DNA of 16,418 nt from positions 1 to 16,418 of the forward strand of contig JAEXZL010000016.1 in assembly GCA_023451395.1 (NCBI GenBank), in the 5' to 3' direction. A model generated the notes under the pieces. The model saw only the letters and a list, made by a program, of their open reading frames with translations, did not search any database and had not been told where the DNA came from. Origin of the DNA: Bacillota bacterium (GTDB lineage: Bacteria; Bacillota; Clostridia; Clostridiales; Clostridiaceae). The translations under genes and the position numbers were made by a program. Shown here piece after piece: positions 7,459 through 13,765 of the stretch (position 1 is the first letter of the stretch; each line of letters opens with the position of its first letter).

Positions 7459-8394
7459 TTACTGCTGAATTTGATAGTTGTAAATTATTTCTGATATTCT
7501 TGCAATATCCTCATAACCATTAGAATTACCATAGGTATACATAACAAAAATATAGGGTCTTTCAGTAAATACTATTCCCACATCATTTATATAGGCGCCA
7601 TAGTTTCCAATTTTATGAGCTACTAGATTATGGGGTATGTATTTATCCATTCTATCATGGAAGATAGTATTTTTCATTACATCAATAAGGTGTGCATAGT
7701 TTTCTTTATTCCTATTATCATAAAGATGCTTTAATATAATAAATTCTCCTTCTGGAGTGATATAATTTCCACTGGTATCCATTTTGATTCCAAATTTTGA
7801 ATTAATGAGGCTTCGCATGGTCTTTGAGCCACCTAATCGCCTCATGAGCATGTTGGTAGCTATGTTGTCGGAATATTTTATGGCATAGTCTAAAAGTAGC
7901 TGTAGCTCAAGAGGTTTTGACTTATCCTGATTTTGAAGAATGCCTGTACCACCTTCGTAGTAAGAAGGGCTGTAGCTCATAGTATCTGTTAGCTTTAGTT
8001 TTCCCTTTTCTGCCCAATCATAGACAATCATATTAAGCTGAACCTTCACAGTACTAGCAGCTAAAAACTTTTTATCCTTATTTATTTGTATTTTTTCTCC
8101 TGAAGTTAAATCGTAATATATAAGCCCTGTTGAATCTGTTTTTTTACCTAGATAGGTTGTGATTTCTTTTTCAAGATCTGATATAGTAGGCTTGTCTATG
8201 TAAGCTACTGGCATTGCAGTAACATAGGCTGTATAATTAAGATCAACTGGGGACTCTGTATCCTCTTTTGAAAATATGGGACTTTTATAAATGATAAATA
8301 CAGCAAGTCCCAGAAAAGCTATCAACGAAACAATACGTGGATAAGCCTTACGAGTATGCCTTCTTGCTCTCCTTCTTCTTGCTTTTTTTTTCAA
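7459..8394 (-). CDS. Membrane-anchored beta-lactamase-fold serine protein, paralog 2
   Basis: This tandem paralog of the next gene in the operon has 311 aa from the chosen TTG. It has the same plan: a basic tail (KKKARRRRARRHTRK), a membrane segment at about 20-36, and a serine-hydrolase domain with STVK (S114-K117), YSDN (SDN 175-177), a short omega-loop region, TPEGEF, and KIG (262-264). Stretches such as QDKSKPLE and IATNML are identical in both. The longer reading frame starts at ATG 8409, but no ribosome site precedes it; that ATG is itself part of ATGGGAGGC, whose GGGAGG lies 7 bases before the TTG at 8394, so I prefer TTG. Only 48 bases separate its stop from paralog 1. A -10 box at 8453-8458 and the inverted repeat at 8469-8490 lie upstream. 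Function is unknown; it probably acts on the outer face of the membrane. Confidence 0.87.
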   Translation of the reverse strand: MKKKARRRRARRHTRKAYPRIVSLIAFLGLAVFIIYKSPIFSKEDTESPVDLNYTAYVTAMPVAYIDKPTISDLEKEITTYLGKKTDSTGLIYYDLTSGEKIQINKDKKFLAASTVKVQLNMIVYDWAEKGKLKLTDTMSYSPSYYEGGTGILQNQDKSKPLELQLLLDYAIKYSDNIATNMLMRRLGGSKTMRSLINSKFGIKMDTSGNYITPEGEFIILKHLYDNRNKENYAHLIDVMKNTIFHDRMDKYIPHNLVAHKIGNYGAYINDVGIVFTERPYIFVMYTYGNSNGYEDIARISEIIYNYQIQQ

Positions 8395-8452
8395 TTTTAT
8401 GCCTCCCATGTATGTGGAAATTTTTTTTGATAAAATTACTTCATAAGTATAT

Positions 8453-8458
8453 ATTATA
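8453..8458 (-). promoter_or_regulatory. Candidate -10 box for beta-lactamase-like operon
   Basis: TATAAT reads on the minus strand from 8458 to 8453, preceded by GTG. No good -35 is present: the 17-bp position reads ATAAAT and falls inside the inverted repeat at 8469-8490. A regulated promoter whose -35 region is covered by an operator is the simplest reading. Confidence 0.38.
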
Positions 8459-8468
8459 CACTAATAAT

Positions 8469-8490
8469 CTGACAAATTTATATTTGTCAG
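8469..8490. promoter_or_regulatory. Inverted repeat CTGACAAAT-N4-ATTTGTCAG, operator or terminator
   Basis: CTGACAAAT (8469-8477) and ATTTGTCAG (8482-8490) are exact 9-bp reverse complements with a 4-bp spacer, in the 182-bp space between the divergent paralog 2 start and the gene at 8577. Size and symmetry suit a dimeric repressor such as a TetR- or MarR-type protein. TATTTTTTCTTTTTT follows on the plus strand, so an intrinsic terminator is possible, but no plus-strand gene ends here. Confidence 0.5.
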
Positions 8491-8522
8491 TATTTTTTCT
8501 TTTTTAGAAAGATAATTAGGGG

Positions 8523-8528
8523 TATAAT
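8523..8528 (+). promoter_or_regulatory. Candidate -10 box for the gene at 8577
   Basis: TATAAT lies 48 bases before the ATG at 8577. The 17-bp -35 position is a T-run only, so this is a weak call supported mainly by the -10 match and position. Confidence 0.3.
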
Positions 8529-8576
8529 AAAATAAAGAAATACTAGAAAAGGTTTCTGCTTAAGGAGGAGCGCATT

Positions 8577-9143
8577 ATGAGTGATATTATAGATTTTAAT
8601 GAGCTTAAAAATAAAGCCAAGGATAAGGATGTAGATAAGTTTGAGCAGTATATCTATAGTTTGTATTATTCCATGGCTCAGGGCGAGATAACTATGGGAA
8701 ATCTTTCGAAAAAAATTCAGGAATATATGATTGAAAATAATATATCTGAAGAGAAGCTATTTAACATACAGAAGAAGCTCTTAGATAGATATGGTTATGA
8801 TATGGATACCTTAAAGAATCAAATGAAGAATATAGGGTATGATATGCCTAATTTAGTACCGGGTAATGGCAATAGCTATGAGGATATAAGAAAAACTATG
8901 AGCTTTCATGATAAATATAAAGGAAGGCTTGCTATAAATCCGTATACCACCTATAGTATAAAAAATCAGCTAAATGATTTGGAGATTTTATTAAGGGAGG
9001 ATAAGGTCCTCATTAAAAGCAATGGAAGGATTGATTTAAAGGATGAGGAGCTAAATGAATTTTTAGTATCCTACAAAAAAGTTTTAAATGATAGTAATCT
9101 AAAAATTTCCCTTTGTGAGAATACCTCTATGTATGAATATTAA
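8577..9143 (+). CDS. Conserved clostridial protein of unknown function, DUF3867-like
   Basis: This 188 aa, highly charged, soluble-looking protein has no signal peptide or membrane segment. The start (MSDIIDFNELKNKAKDKDVDKFEQYIY) and the following segment with YMIENNISEEKLFNIQKK look like the DUF3867 family of clostridia; this is recalled, not searched. It appears mostly helical in its first half (about 1-95). A second part contains FHDKYKGRLAINPYTTYSIKN (around 111-131) and an acidic C-terminus. No catalytic or metal-binding motif is visible. AAGGAGGAG (8562-8570) is a near-ideal ribosome site. It is monocistronic, with a strong terminator, and diverges from the beta-lactamase-like operon, sharing its control region. 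No function can be assigned. Confidence 0.87.
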   Translation: MSDIIDFNELKNKAKDKDVDKFEQYIYSLYYSMAQGEITMGNLSKKIQEYMIENNISEEKLFNIQKKLLDRYGYDMDTLKNQMKNIGYDMPNLVPGNGNSYEDIRKTMSFHDKYKGRLAINPYTTYSIKNQLNDLEILLREDKVLIKSNGRIDLKDEELNEFLVSYKKVLNDSNLKISLCENTSMYEY

Positions 9144-9149
9144 ATATAT

Positions 9150-9195
9150 AAGCTGTAGAAATGGCGAGTAACTTCCCATTTCTACAGCTTTTTTT
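9150..9195 (+). terminator. Rho-independent terminator after the DUF3867-like gene
   Basis: A perfect 15-bp stem (9150-9164 with 9176-9190) has an 11-base loop, followed by seven T's (9189-9195). It lies between two convergent genes and could also serve the aldo/keto reductase on the minus strand, though the U-tract on that side is weaker. Confidence 0.92.
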
Positions 9196-9202
9196 GATAC
9201 TT

Positions 9203-10129
9203 TTATGGTAGTCTATTACCTGCGGCAGCGTAGATTTCATACCATTCTTCTCTGGTAAGCTTTATTTCTGCAGCTTTATTTATAGCCTTAAGTCTATTTA
9301 TATTTGTAGAGCCAACAACAACCTGCATATTTGCTGGATGTCTTAAAAGCCATGCAACAGCTATGGCACTATCAGTAACCTTATATTTATCCATTAATTT
9401 TGAGATTACCCTATTAACCTCAGGAAATTTCTCGTTTCCTAGAAATACTCCCTGAAACATTCCATACTGGAAGGGAGACCAGCATTGAAGGGTTATACCC
9501 TTAAGACGGCAGTAATCCAAAACATAACCATCACGATTAACTGCTGCTTCCTCTCGGGTATTTGAATTAAAGCCGCTATCTATCATACCTGTATGCATTA
9601 TGCTAAATTGCATTTGATTGATTTCAATGGGCTGATTAACATAATTTTTCAGAAGCTCAATTTGCATAGGAGTGTGATTGCTTACTCCAAAGTGGCGAAC
9701 CTTTCCTGAGGAATAAAGTAAATCAAAAGCTTCCGCTACCTCTTCAGGCTCCATGAGTGTATCTGGCCTGTGAAGAAGCAGATAATCCACATAATCTGTT
9801 TTTAATCTCTTTAGACTTCCTTCAACACTTTTAATTATGTGCTCTTTAGAGAAATCATATATGGTATACTTTCCCGGCCTTATGGCACATTTAGTTTGAA
9901 GCTGAATTTTATCTCTAAGGGAGGGGGTAGCCTTTAAAACCTCACCAAAGAGCTCCTCACATTTTCCCTTTCCATAGATGTCAGCGTGGTCAAAAAAGCT
10001 AACACCATTTTCTAGTTGAGTAGAAATAAGATCCTCCAATTCCTTTATGCTCTTTGTACCTATTCTCATGCAACCCTGTATTATTGCTGGAGCTTTTACA
10101 GAACTTTGGCCAATGATTACATCCTTCAT
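9203..10129 (-). CDS. Aldo/keto reductase, YdhF-like
   Basis: This 308 aa TIM-barrel oxidoreductase is expected to use NAD(P)H to reduce aldehydes or ketones in the cytoplasm. The aldo/keto reductase tetrad is complete: D47 and Y52 in FFDHADIYG, K80 in QTKCAI, and H120 in LLLHRPD. SNHTP (around 150) and the cofactor-end stretch VVVGSTNINRL (272-282) are also typical. The sequence style (oligomeric IIQGCMRIG start, LQCWSPFQYGMFQG) matches the E. coli YdhF group, whose physiological substrate is unclear. AGGAGGA (10134-10140) precedes the ATG. It is a single gene, with its own promoter at 10160-10188 and convergent with the gene to its left. No context indicates a substrate. Confidence 0.93.
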   Translation of the reverse strand: MKDVIIGQSSVKAPAIIQGCMRIGTKSIKELEDLISTQLENGVSFFDHADIYGKGKCEELFGEVLKATPSLRDKIQLQTKCAIRPGKYTIYDFSKEHIIKSVEGSLKRLKTDYVDYLLLHRPDTLMEPEEVAEAFDLLYSSGKVRHFGVSNHTPMQIELLKNYVNQPIEINQMQFSIMHTGMIDSGFNSNTREEAAVNRDGYVLDYCRLKGITLQCWSPFQYGMFQGVFLGNEKFPEVNRVISKLMDKYKVTDSAIAVAWLLRHPANMQVVVGSTNINRLKAINKAAEIKLTREEWYEIYAAAGNRLP

Positions 10130-10159
10130 ATAGTCCTCCTAAAAATAGTGACTTTATTT

Positions 10160-10188
10160 ATATTATAATTATTGTATTATTGTGGCAA
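10160..10188 (-). promoter_or_regulatory. Sigma-A-like promoter of the aldo/keto reductase gene
   Basis: On the minus strand TTGCCA (10188-10183) is followed after 17 bp by TAATAT (10165-10160); an overlapping TATAAT (10167-10162) has a 15-bp spacer. The start codon lies about 30 bases downstream with a strong ribosome site between. Confidence 0.5.
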
Positions 10189-10208
10189 AGCTAAAATCAA
10201 GGCTTTTA

Positions 10209-10235
10209 ATAAAAAAAGCGGGCTAATAGCCCGCT
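10209..10235 (-). terminator. Rho-independent terminator of the CapA-like gene
   Basis: AGCGGGCTA (10217-10225) pairs with TAGCCCGCT (10227-10235) around one central base, a compact GC-rich hairpin ten bases after the minus-strand stop. On that strand it is followed by a run of T's (the A-run at 10210-10217). Confidence 0.9.
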
Positions 10236-10244
10236 GAGTTTTAT

Positions 10245-11351
10245 TTAATAATGAAATTCTTCATCAAATTGAAAATCTAGATTAATATTTAGTTTATTTA
10301 TTTTATTAAATATTCTTTCCTTCTCTTTTCCTTCTGCAGGAGTAGGGCAGTAGTCATTTTTATGATTAACTGATGATACTTTGGCAGGGATAATTTTAAT
10401 TCCCATATCAGTAAGGTTATCATTTTCAAATTTATACTGAGCTTGTACAATCATAGTATCCTTATCAGAAGGATTGCTATTTCCACCAAAAGCAAAATTA
10501 CCTAAAGAATAAAAAATATATTTATCATTATATTTTTCTACACTTTGAACTACGTGAGGATGATGTCCAATAATAAGGTCCGCCCCTTCATCAATGGCAA
10601 AGTGCGCCATATTCTTTTGAACAGAGTTTGGGGTGTAATCTCTTTCAATACCCCAGTGAACATTTATTATTACTATTGCACCCTGAGACTTAAGCTCTTC
10701 AATATCTTTTTTTATCTTAGCTTTAAGAGAGGAATCCTCATTCCAAATAGAATATCCCAAAAATCCAAATTTTATACCCTTAAGCTCTGTGACATATTTG
10801 TAGCCTGCTCCAAAATAGTTTATATTATTGGCTTCTAAAGCATTTTTTGTATCCTCAAAGCCTTTATTACCATAGTCAAAGGTATGGTTATTATCAAGGT
10901 TTACCCCTTCTATGCTACCTAGAGTCAAAGCTTTAGCTAATTCAGGATCTCCCTTGAAGTTAAATCTTTTATCAGTCCTTTTTACATCATGAGTAGTTAA
11001 TGGTCCTTCAAGATTAACAACGGTAAAGTCATCCTTCTCAAATATTGGTTTTACATTCTTGTAGAAATAGGAATAATCATTGTTTTGAGCCTTAAGCATA
11101 GCTGGCAGTGATGTGGATTGATTAAAATTTTTGTCTGTTCCTAAGGTAGAATCACCGGCAAAGGACAGAAGAATTTCCTTTTCTATTATAACTTCCTTTT
11201 CAGGCTCTTTTGGTGAAGTAGCTTCTTGCTCCTCTGGTGTTGAAACATTACCTAAATTTTTGGTATTATCAACAAAGGAACAGGATGTAAGTAAAAGCAC
11301 CATAAAAACCGAAATAAAGATAAGATTTTTCTTTAATATTTTCTTAAACAC
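10245..11351 (-). CDS. CapA/PgsA-family lipoprotein (metallophosphoesterase-like fold)
   Basis: This 368 aa protein starts with a lipoprotein signal peptide (positive KKILKKN, hydrophobic core, lipobox LTSC with C24), so it is expected on the outer face of the membrane. A Glu/Lys/Pro-rich linker leads to a CapA domain (about 60-335) with metal-ligand-like motifs FAGDSTLG (D67), VNLEGPL (E115), NNHTFDYG (154-161), NVHWG (230-234), GHHPHVVQ (262-269) and SLGNFAFGG (282-290). Founding members take part in poly-gamma-glutamate capsule synthesis, but no pgsB/C partner is here, so a wider role on cell-surface polymers is possible. The start is GTG, with GGATGGTGTGAT before it; the next methionine is inside the signal peptide. 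It is divergent from the ECF sigma factor and may belong to its regulon (inference). Confidence 0.9.
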   Translation of the reverse strand: MFKKILKKNLIFISVFMVLLLTSCSFVDNTKNLGNVSTPEEQEATSPKEPEKEVIIEKEILLSFAGDSTLGTDKNFNQSTSLPAMLKAQNNDYSYFYKNVKPIFEKDDFTVVNLEGPLTTHDVKRTDKRFNFKGDPELAKALTLGSIEGVNLDNNHTFDYGNKGFEDTKNALEANNINYFGAGYKYVTELKGIKFGFLGYSIWNEDSSLKAKIKKDIEELKSQGAIVIINVHWGIERDYTPNSVQKNMAHFAIDEGADLIIGHHPHVVQSVEKYNDKYIFYSLGNFAFGGNSNPSDKDTMIVQAQYKFENDNLTDMGIKIIPAKVSSVNHKNDYCPTPAEGKEKERIFNKINKLNINLDFQFDEEFHY

Positions 11352-11381
11352 TTATCACACCATCCTTATATTTGTGTCTTT

Positions 11382-11410
11382 ATTGTAAACTATTATAGAA
11401 AAATTTACAA
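11382..11410 (-). promoter_or_regulatory. Candidate promoter of the CapA-like gene
   Basis: On the minus strand TTGTAA (11410-11405) is followed after 17 bp by TACAAT (11387-11382), 31 bases before the GTG. A second TATAAT (11397-11392) lacks a -35. TTGTAAA (11383-11389) and TTTACAA (11404-11410) are also inverted copies of each other. Confidence 0.42.
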
Positions 11411-11418
11411 ACATTATA

Positions 11419-11441
11419 TTTCTTAAGGAAATCTTAAGAAA
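11419..11441. repeat. Inverted repeat TTTCTTAAG-N5-CTTAAGAAA
   Basis: Two exact 9-bp arms (11419-11427, 11433-11441) separated by five bases lie in the divergent control region between the CapA-like gene and the ECF sigma gene, just before the ECF-like promoter. It could be an operator for either direction. There is no T-run on the plus side. Confidence 0.5.
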
Positions 11442-11444
11442 AAG

Positions 11445-11469
11445 TGACATTTTCAATAATAGATACGTA
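11445..11469 (+). promoter_or_regulatory. ECF-type promoter candidate upstream of the sigma gene
   Basis: TGACAT (11445-11450) and CGTA (11466-11469) are separated by 15 bp, resembling the TGAAAC / CGTA form of Firmicute ECF promoters, though the -35 lacks the usual AAC. It lies about 50 bases before the sigma ATG, as expected for autoregulation. A sigma-A reading (GTGACA with a TATATA 18 bp later) is also possible. Confidence 0.4.
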
Positions 11470-11521
11470 TATATTTTGAAAAGCTTAGCAATACCATAAT
11501 TAATTTTTAAGGAGAGTTAAT

Positions 11522-12082
11522 ATGCAAGAGGATATAAAATTGGTTAAAGAGGTGTTGAATGGAAATATTGACAGCTTTAACATACTAGTAAATAAATATG
11601 AGCTTATGGTATTGAAATATGTTTATTCTCTCCTAAAAAGTAGAGAAACGGCAGAGGACATTACCCAAGAGGTTTTTATAACTGTATATAATAAACTATA
11701 TACCTTTAATACCAAATATAAGTTTTCTAATTGGGTTATTCAGATTGCAAAAAATAAATCTATAGATTATGTGAGGAAGTATAAAAGGGTTCATGAATCT
11801 AATCTTGAAGAGGTTTATGAGCTTAAATCCTCAGCTCCCTCTCCAGAGGAAGAAGCAGAATATAATGAAACCAGAAAGCTTATTATGCAGTTTATAAGCA
11901 CCTTAAATGATACTGATAAGCAGATTTTGCTTCTTAGATATTCTCAGGAAAAAACCTTTTTAGATATTGCTGAAATCTTAGAAATTAGCGAATCAGCGGT
12001 AAAGAGAAGATTCTATAAATGTAGAGATAAATTTAAAGACTATAGAGCTAAATCACTGGGCTCAAAAATAAAGGAGGTGTAA
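11522..12082 (+). CDS. ECF sigma factor (RpoE-like sigma-70 family)
   Basis: This 186 aa extracytoplasmic-function sigma factor directs RNA polymerase to a small regulon. Region 2 (about 20-90) shows YKYELMV-like helices, AEDITQEVFITVYNKL with core-binding and -10 recognition residues, and FSNWVIQIAKNKSIDYVRKYKR. An acidic linker (SSAPSPEEEAEY) leads to region 4 (about 125-175) with LNDTDKQILLLRY and the helix-turn-helix FLDIAEILEISESAVKRRFYKCR, which reads the -35. Regions 1 and 3 are absent, as in all ECF factors. AAGGAGAG precedes the ATG. Three bases separate its stop from the anti-sigma gene, so it is translated with its own inhibitor. Its signal is unknown. Confidence 0.95.
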   Translation: MQEDIKLVKEVLNGNIDSFNILVNKYELMVLKYVYSLLKSRETAEDITQEVFITVYNKLYTFNTKYKFSNWVIQIAKNKSIDYVRKYKRVHESNLEEVYELKSSAPSPEEEAEYNETRKLIMQFISTLNDTDKQILLLRYSQEKTFLDIAEILEISESAVKRRFYKCRDKFKDYRAKSLGSKIKEV

Positions 12083-12085
12083 TGG

Positions 12086-13546
12086 ATGAATTGCAATACC
12101 TTTAAAAAGTATATTAAAGAATATATAAATGATGAATTGTTTTTGGAGGTAAAGGATGCTATGGATGATCATCTAAGTACCTGTAAGAAATGTAAAGATT
12201 GCTATGAAGAAGAAGTTGAAATAGATAAACTTTTTTCAAATTATCTAGAGATTAGGCAGGTCAGCTTTCAAAGCTCAAGAGCAGAAATTATTGGAAGCAT
12301 AAACAAAAACAGATATTCAAAAAACCCTATAAGCAAGCTTAAATATAAGATTATAAAAAATAAGCTAAGAATAACAGCTACAGCCTTAGCAGCTTGTTTC
12401 GCTTTCATGGTATTTAAAAGTGGATTATTGCCACAGTTCAACAATATCAATACTGGTGTAGCCTCATTAGATTTAGCTGTTGAAAAAAGTAACATTGCTC
12501 CTGAAAGTATTAAGGAGCAAGAAAGCTCCGCAAATAATATATCAGATAATAGTAATTCTTCTTCAAAGAGAATCCAATATGGAGGCTTTGTTGATGCACT
12601 TAGAGCTAGAAGCCAAAAGATAGCATCATCCTATGATGAGGGAGTAGAATTTCAGGTTAGTGCTAGAAGTAACGATGAAAAATACAATTACCCTTCTTCC
12701 TGGAAAATTTCTCCTAGTAAGCGATATGCTGCTCTTATAGATGGAAAGGGAGAAATGCTTAGTAAAGAGGATATAGTTGATGGTGCTAGAGAAGAGGGAG
12801 ATGCCACAATAGTAATTAGAGATACTACTCTTAACCAATATAGAAGTATAAATGTATATCCAAAAGAAAATCAAATGGCACCATTATATATAGAGTGGGT
12901 AGATGATAATAATCTTCTTGTGGTAGTGGGATTCTCTCAGGGGACTGTAGTTAGAGGAGGGGATTTATACCTCTTAAACATTGATTATGGAAATGATGTT
13001 CTTATATATCCTAGAGACAAAGAAAACAATGAGCAGGTTGCTGTTGTTGAGAAGAAAGCTGATAAGCTTCTTTTAAGCAATGTGTTGTATAAGGATAATA
13101 ATTATCAAGAACCTTATATTAAAGAGGAAAGCATACTTTTTGATGAGGTTACCATGGAGGATATGAGTAGTGGAAGTAAAGCAGAAAGCATAGGAATTGT
13201 AGGGGTTATTTCTGCTATAAATGAATTGAATTACACCAAGGCCAAGAGCCTCTTCCTTGAGGATTATGATATATATTATAATCAAAGATTAGGAAACCTA
13301 GAGGAAATTATAGGTGCAAATATTAATAAGCTTGTAAAGGTTGAAAATTATTTTGAGGATGAGCTTCTTTCAAAGTATGATTTAGAAAAGGCAGTTACTT
13401 ATTTTGCAGAGGTTGATTATAGGGTCACAGAGAATTACAAAGGCCCTCTCAATAATGGCATAGCTTTTCAGTCTGTTGTACTAGTTAAAGCAAAAGGGTC
13501 AGAAAATTGGAAGGTTGCGGATATATTTACTGTGCCAGATTATTAA
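12086..13546 (+). CDS. Transmembrane zinc-finger anti-sigma factor with large extracytoplasmic domain
   Basis: This 486 aa protein is the partner of the preceding ECF sigma factor and should hold it at the membrane until a signal arrives. The cytoplasmic part carries a zf-HC2/ZAS-type zinc site: C3, then H29-x3-C33-x2-C36 (DHLSTCKKC). One membrane segment lies at about 95-115, and about 370 residues lie outside. The outer part begins with a Ser/Asn-rich linker (135-160). It continues with a beta-rich region (about 160-345; SWKISPSKRYAALIDGKG and IEWVDDNNLLVVVG resemble repeats of the propeller kind) and ends with an NTF2/DUF4829-like domain (about 365-486, inferred from ELNYTKAKSLFLEDY and the final KVADIFTV). 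The start at 12086 is set by AAGGAGGTG (12071-12079); an ATG at 12082 is out of frame. It is unusually large for an anti-sigma factor. Confidence 0.9.
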   Translation: MNCNTFKKYIKEYINDELFLEVKDAMDDHLSTCKKCKDCYEEEVEIDKLFSNYLEIRQVSFQSSRAEIIGSINKNRYSKNPISKLKYKIIKNKLRITATALAACFAFMVFKSGLLPQFNNINTGVASLDLAVEKSNIAPESIKEQESSANNISDNSNSSSKRIQYGGFVDALRARSQKIASSYDEGVEFQVSARSNDEKYNYPSSWKISPSKRYAALIDGKGEMLSKEDIVDGAREEGDATIVIRDTTLNQYRSINVYPKENQMAPLYIEWVDDNNLLVVVGFSQGTVVRGGDLYLLNIDYGNDVLIYPRDKENNEQVAVVEKKADKLLLSNVLYKDNNYQEPYIKEESILFDEVTMEDMSSGSKAESIGIVGVISAINELNYTKAKSLFLEDYDIYYNQRLGNLEEIIGANINKLVKVENYFEDELLSKYDLEKAVTYFAEVDYRVTENYKGPLNNGIAFQSVVLVKAKGSENWKVADIFTVPDY

Positions 13547-13591
13547 AAATGCTTAATTAAAATTTTAAGTATATAAACAAAAGAGTTTTTG

Positions 13592-13645
13592 AAGGCTTCT
13601 TAAGAGGAGAATCACTCTTCTTTTAAGGGCCTTTATTTTATTTTG
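13592..13645 (+). terminator. Probable terminator of sigma/anti-sigma operon
   Basis: A long, imperfect hairpin: AAGGC (13592-13596) pairs with GCCTT (13629-13633), and TTAAGAGGAG pairs inside with CTTCTTTTAA using two G-U pairs. TATTTTATTTTG follows. It lies 46 bases after the anti-sigma stop. Confidence 0.65.
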
Positions 13646-13728
13646 TTTTAGTAAAAAAAACTAAAGATAGGTATTTTTAACAGAAAAAATCCCTTTATGT
13701 GCTATTATTAACCTTCTTCGTATGATAA

Positions 13729-13734
13729 TATAAT
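13729..13734 (+). promoter_or_regulatory. Candidate -10 box for the sugar-sensing operon
   Basis: TATAAT lies 31 bases before the binding-protein ATG. The 17-bp -35 position reads TATTAA, a weak match. I see no convincing CcpA (cre) site in the spacer. Confidence 0.33.
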
Positions 13735-13765
13735 AGTTACAAAATTATTAATTATAGGAGAAATT

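Noticed and set aside
6487..8394. Calling the two paralogs antibiotic-resistance beta-lactamases
   Set aside because: KTG is changed to KIG and no omega-loop ExxLN is visible, so resistance activity is not supported.
12082..12084. ATG at 12082 as the anti-sigma start
   Set aside because: It is out of frame with the anti-sigma protein, while the ATG at 12086 has AAGGAGGTG at proper distance and begins the zinc-finger domain.
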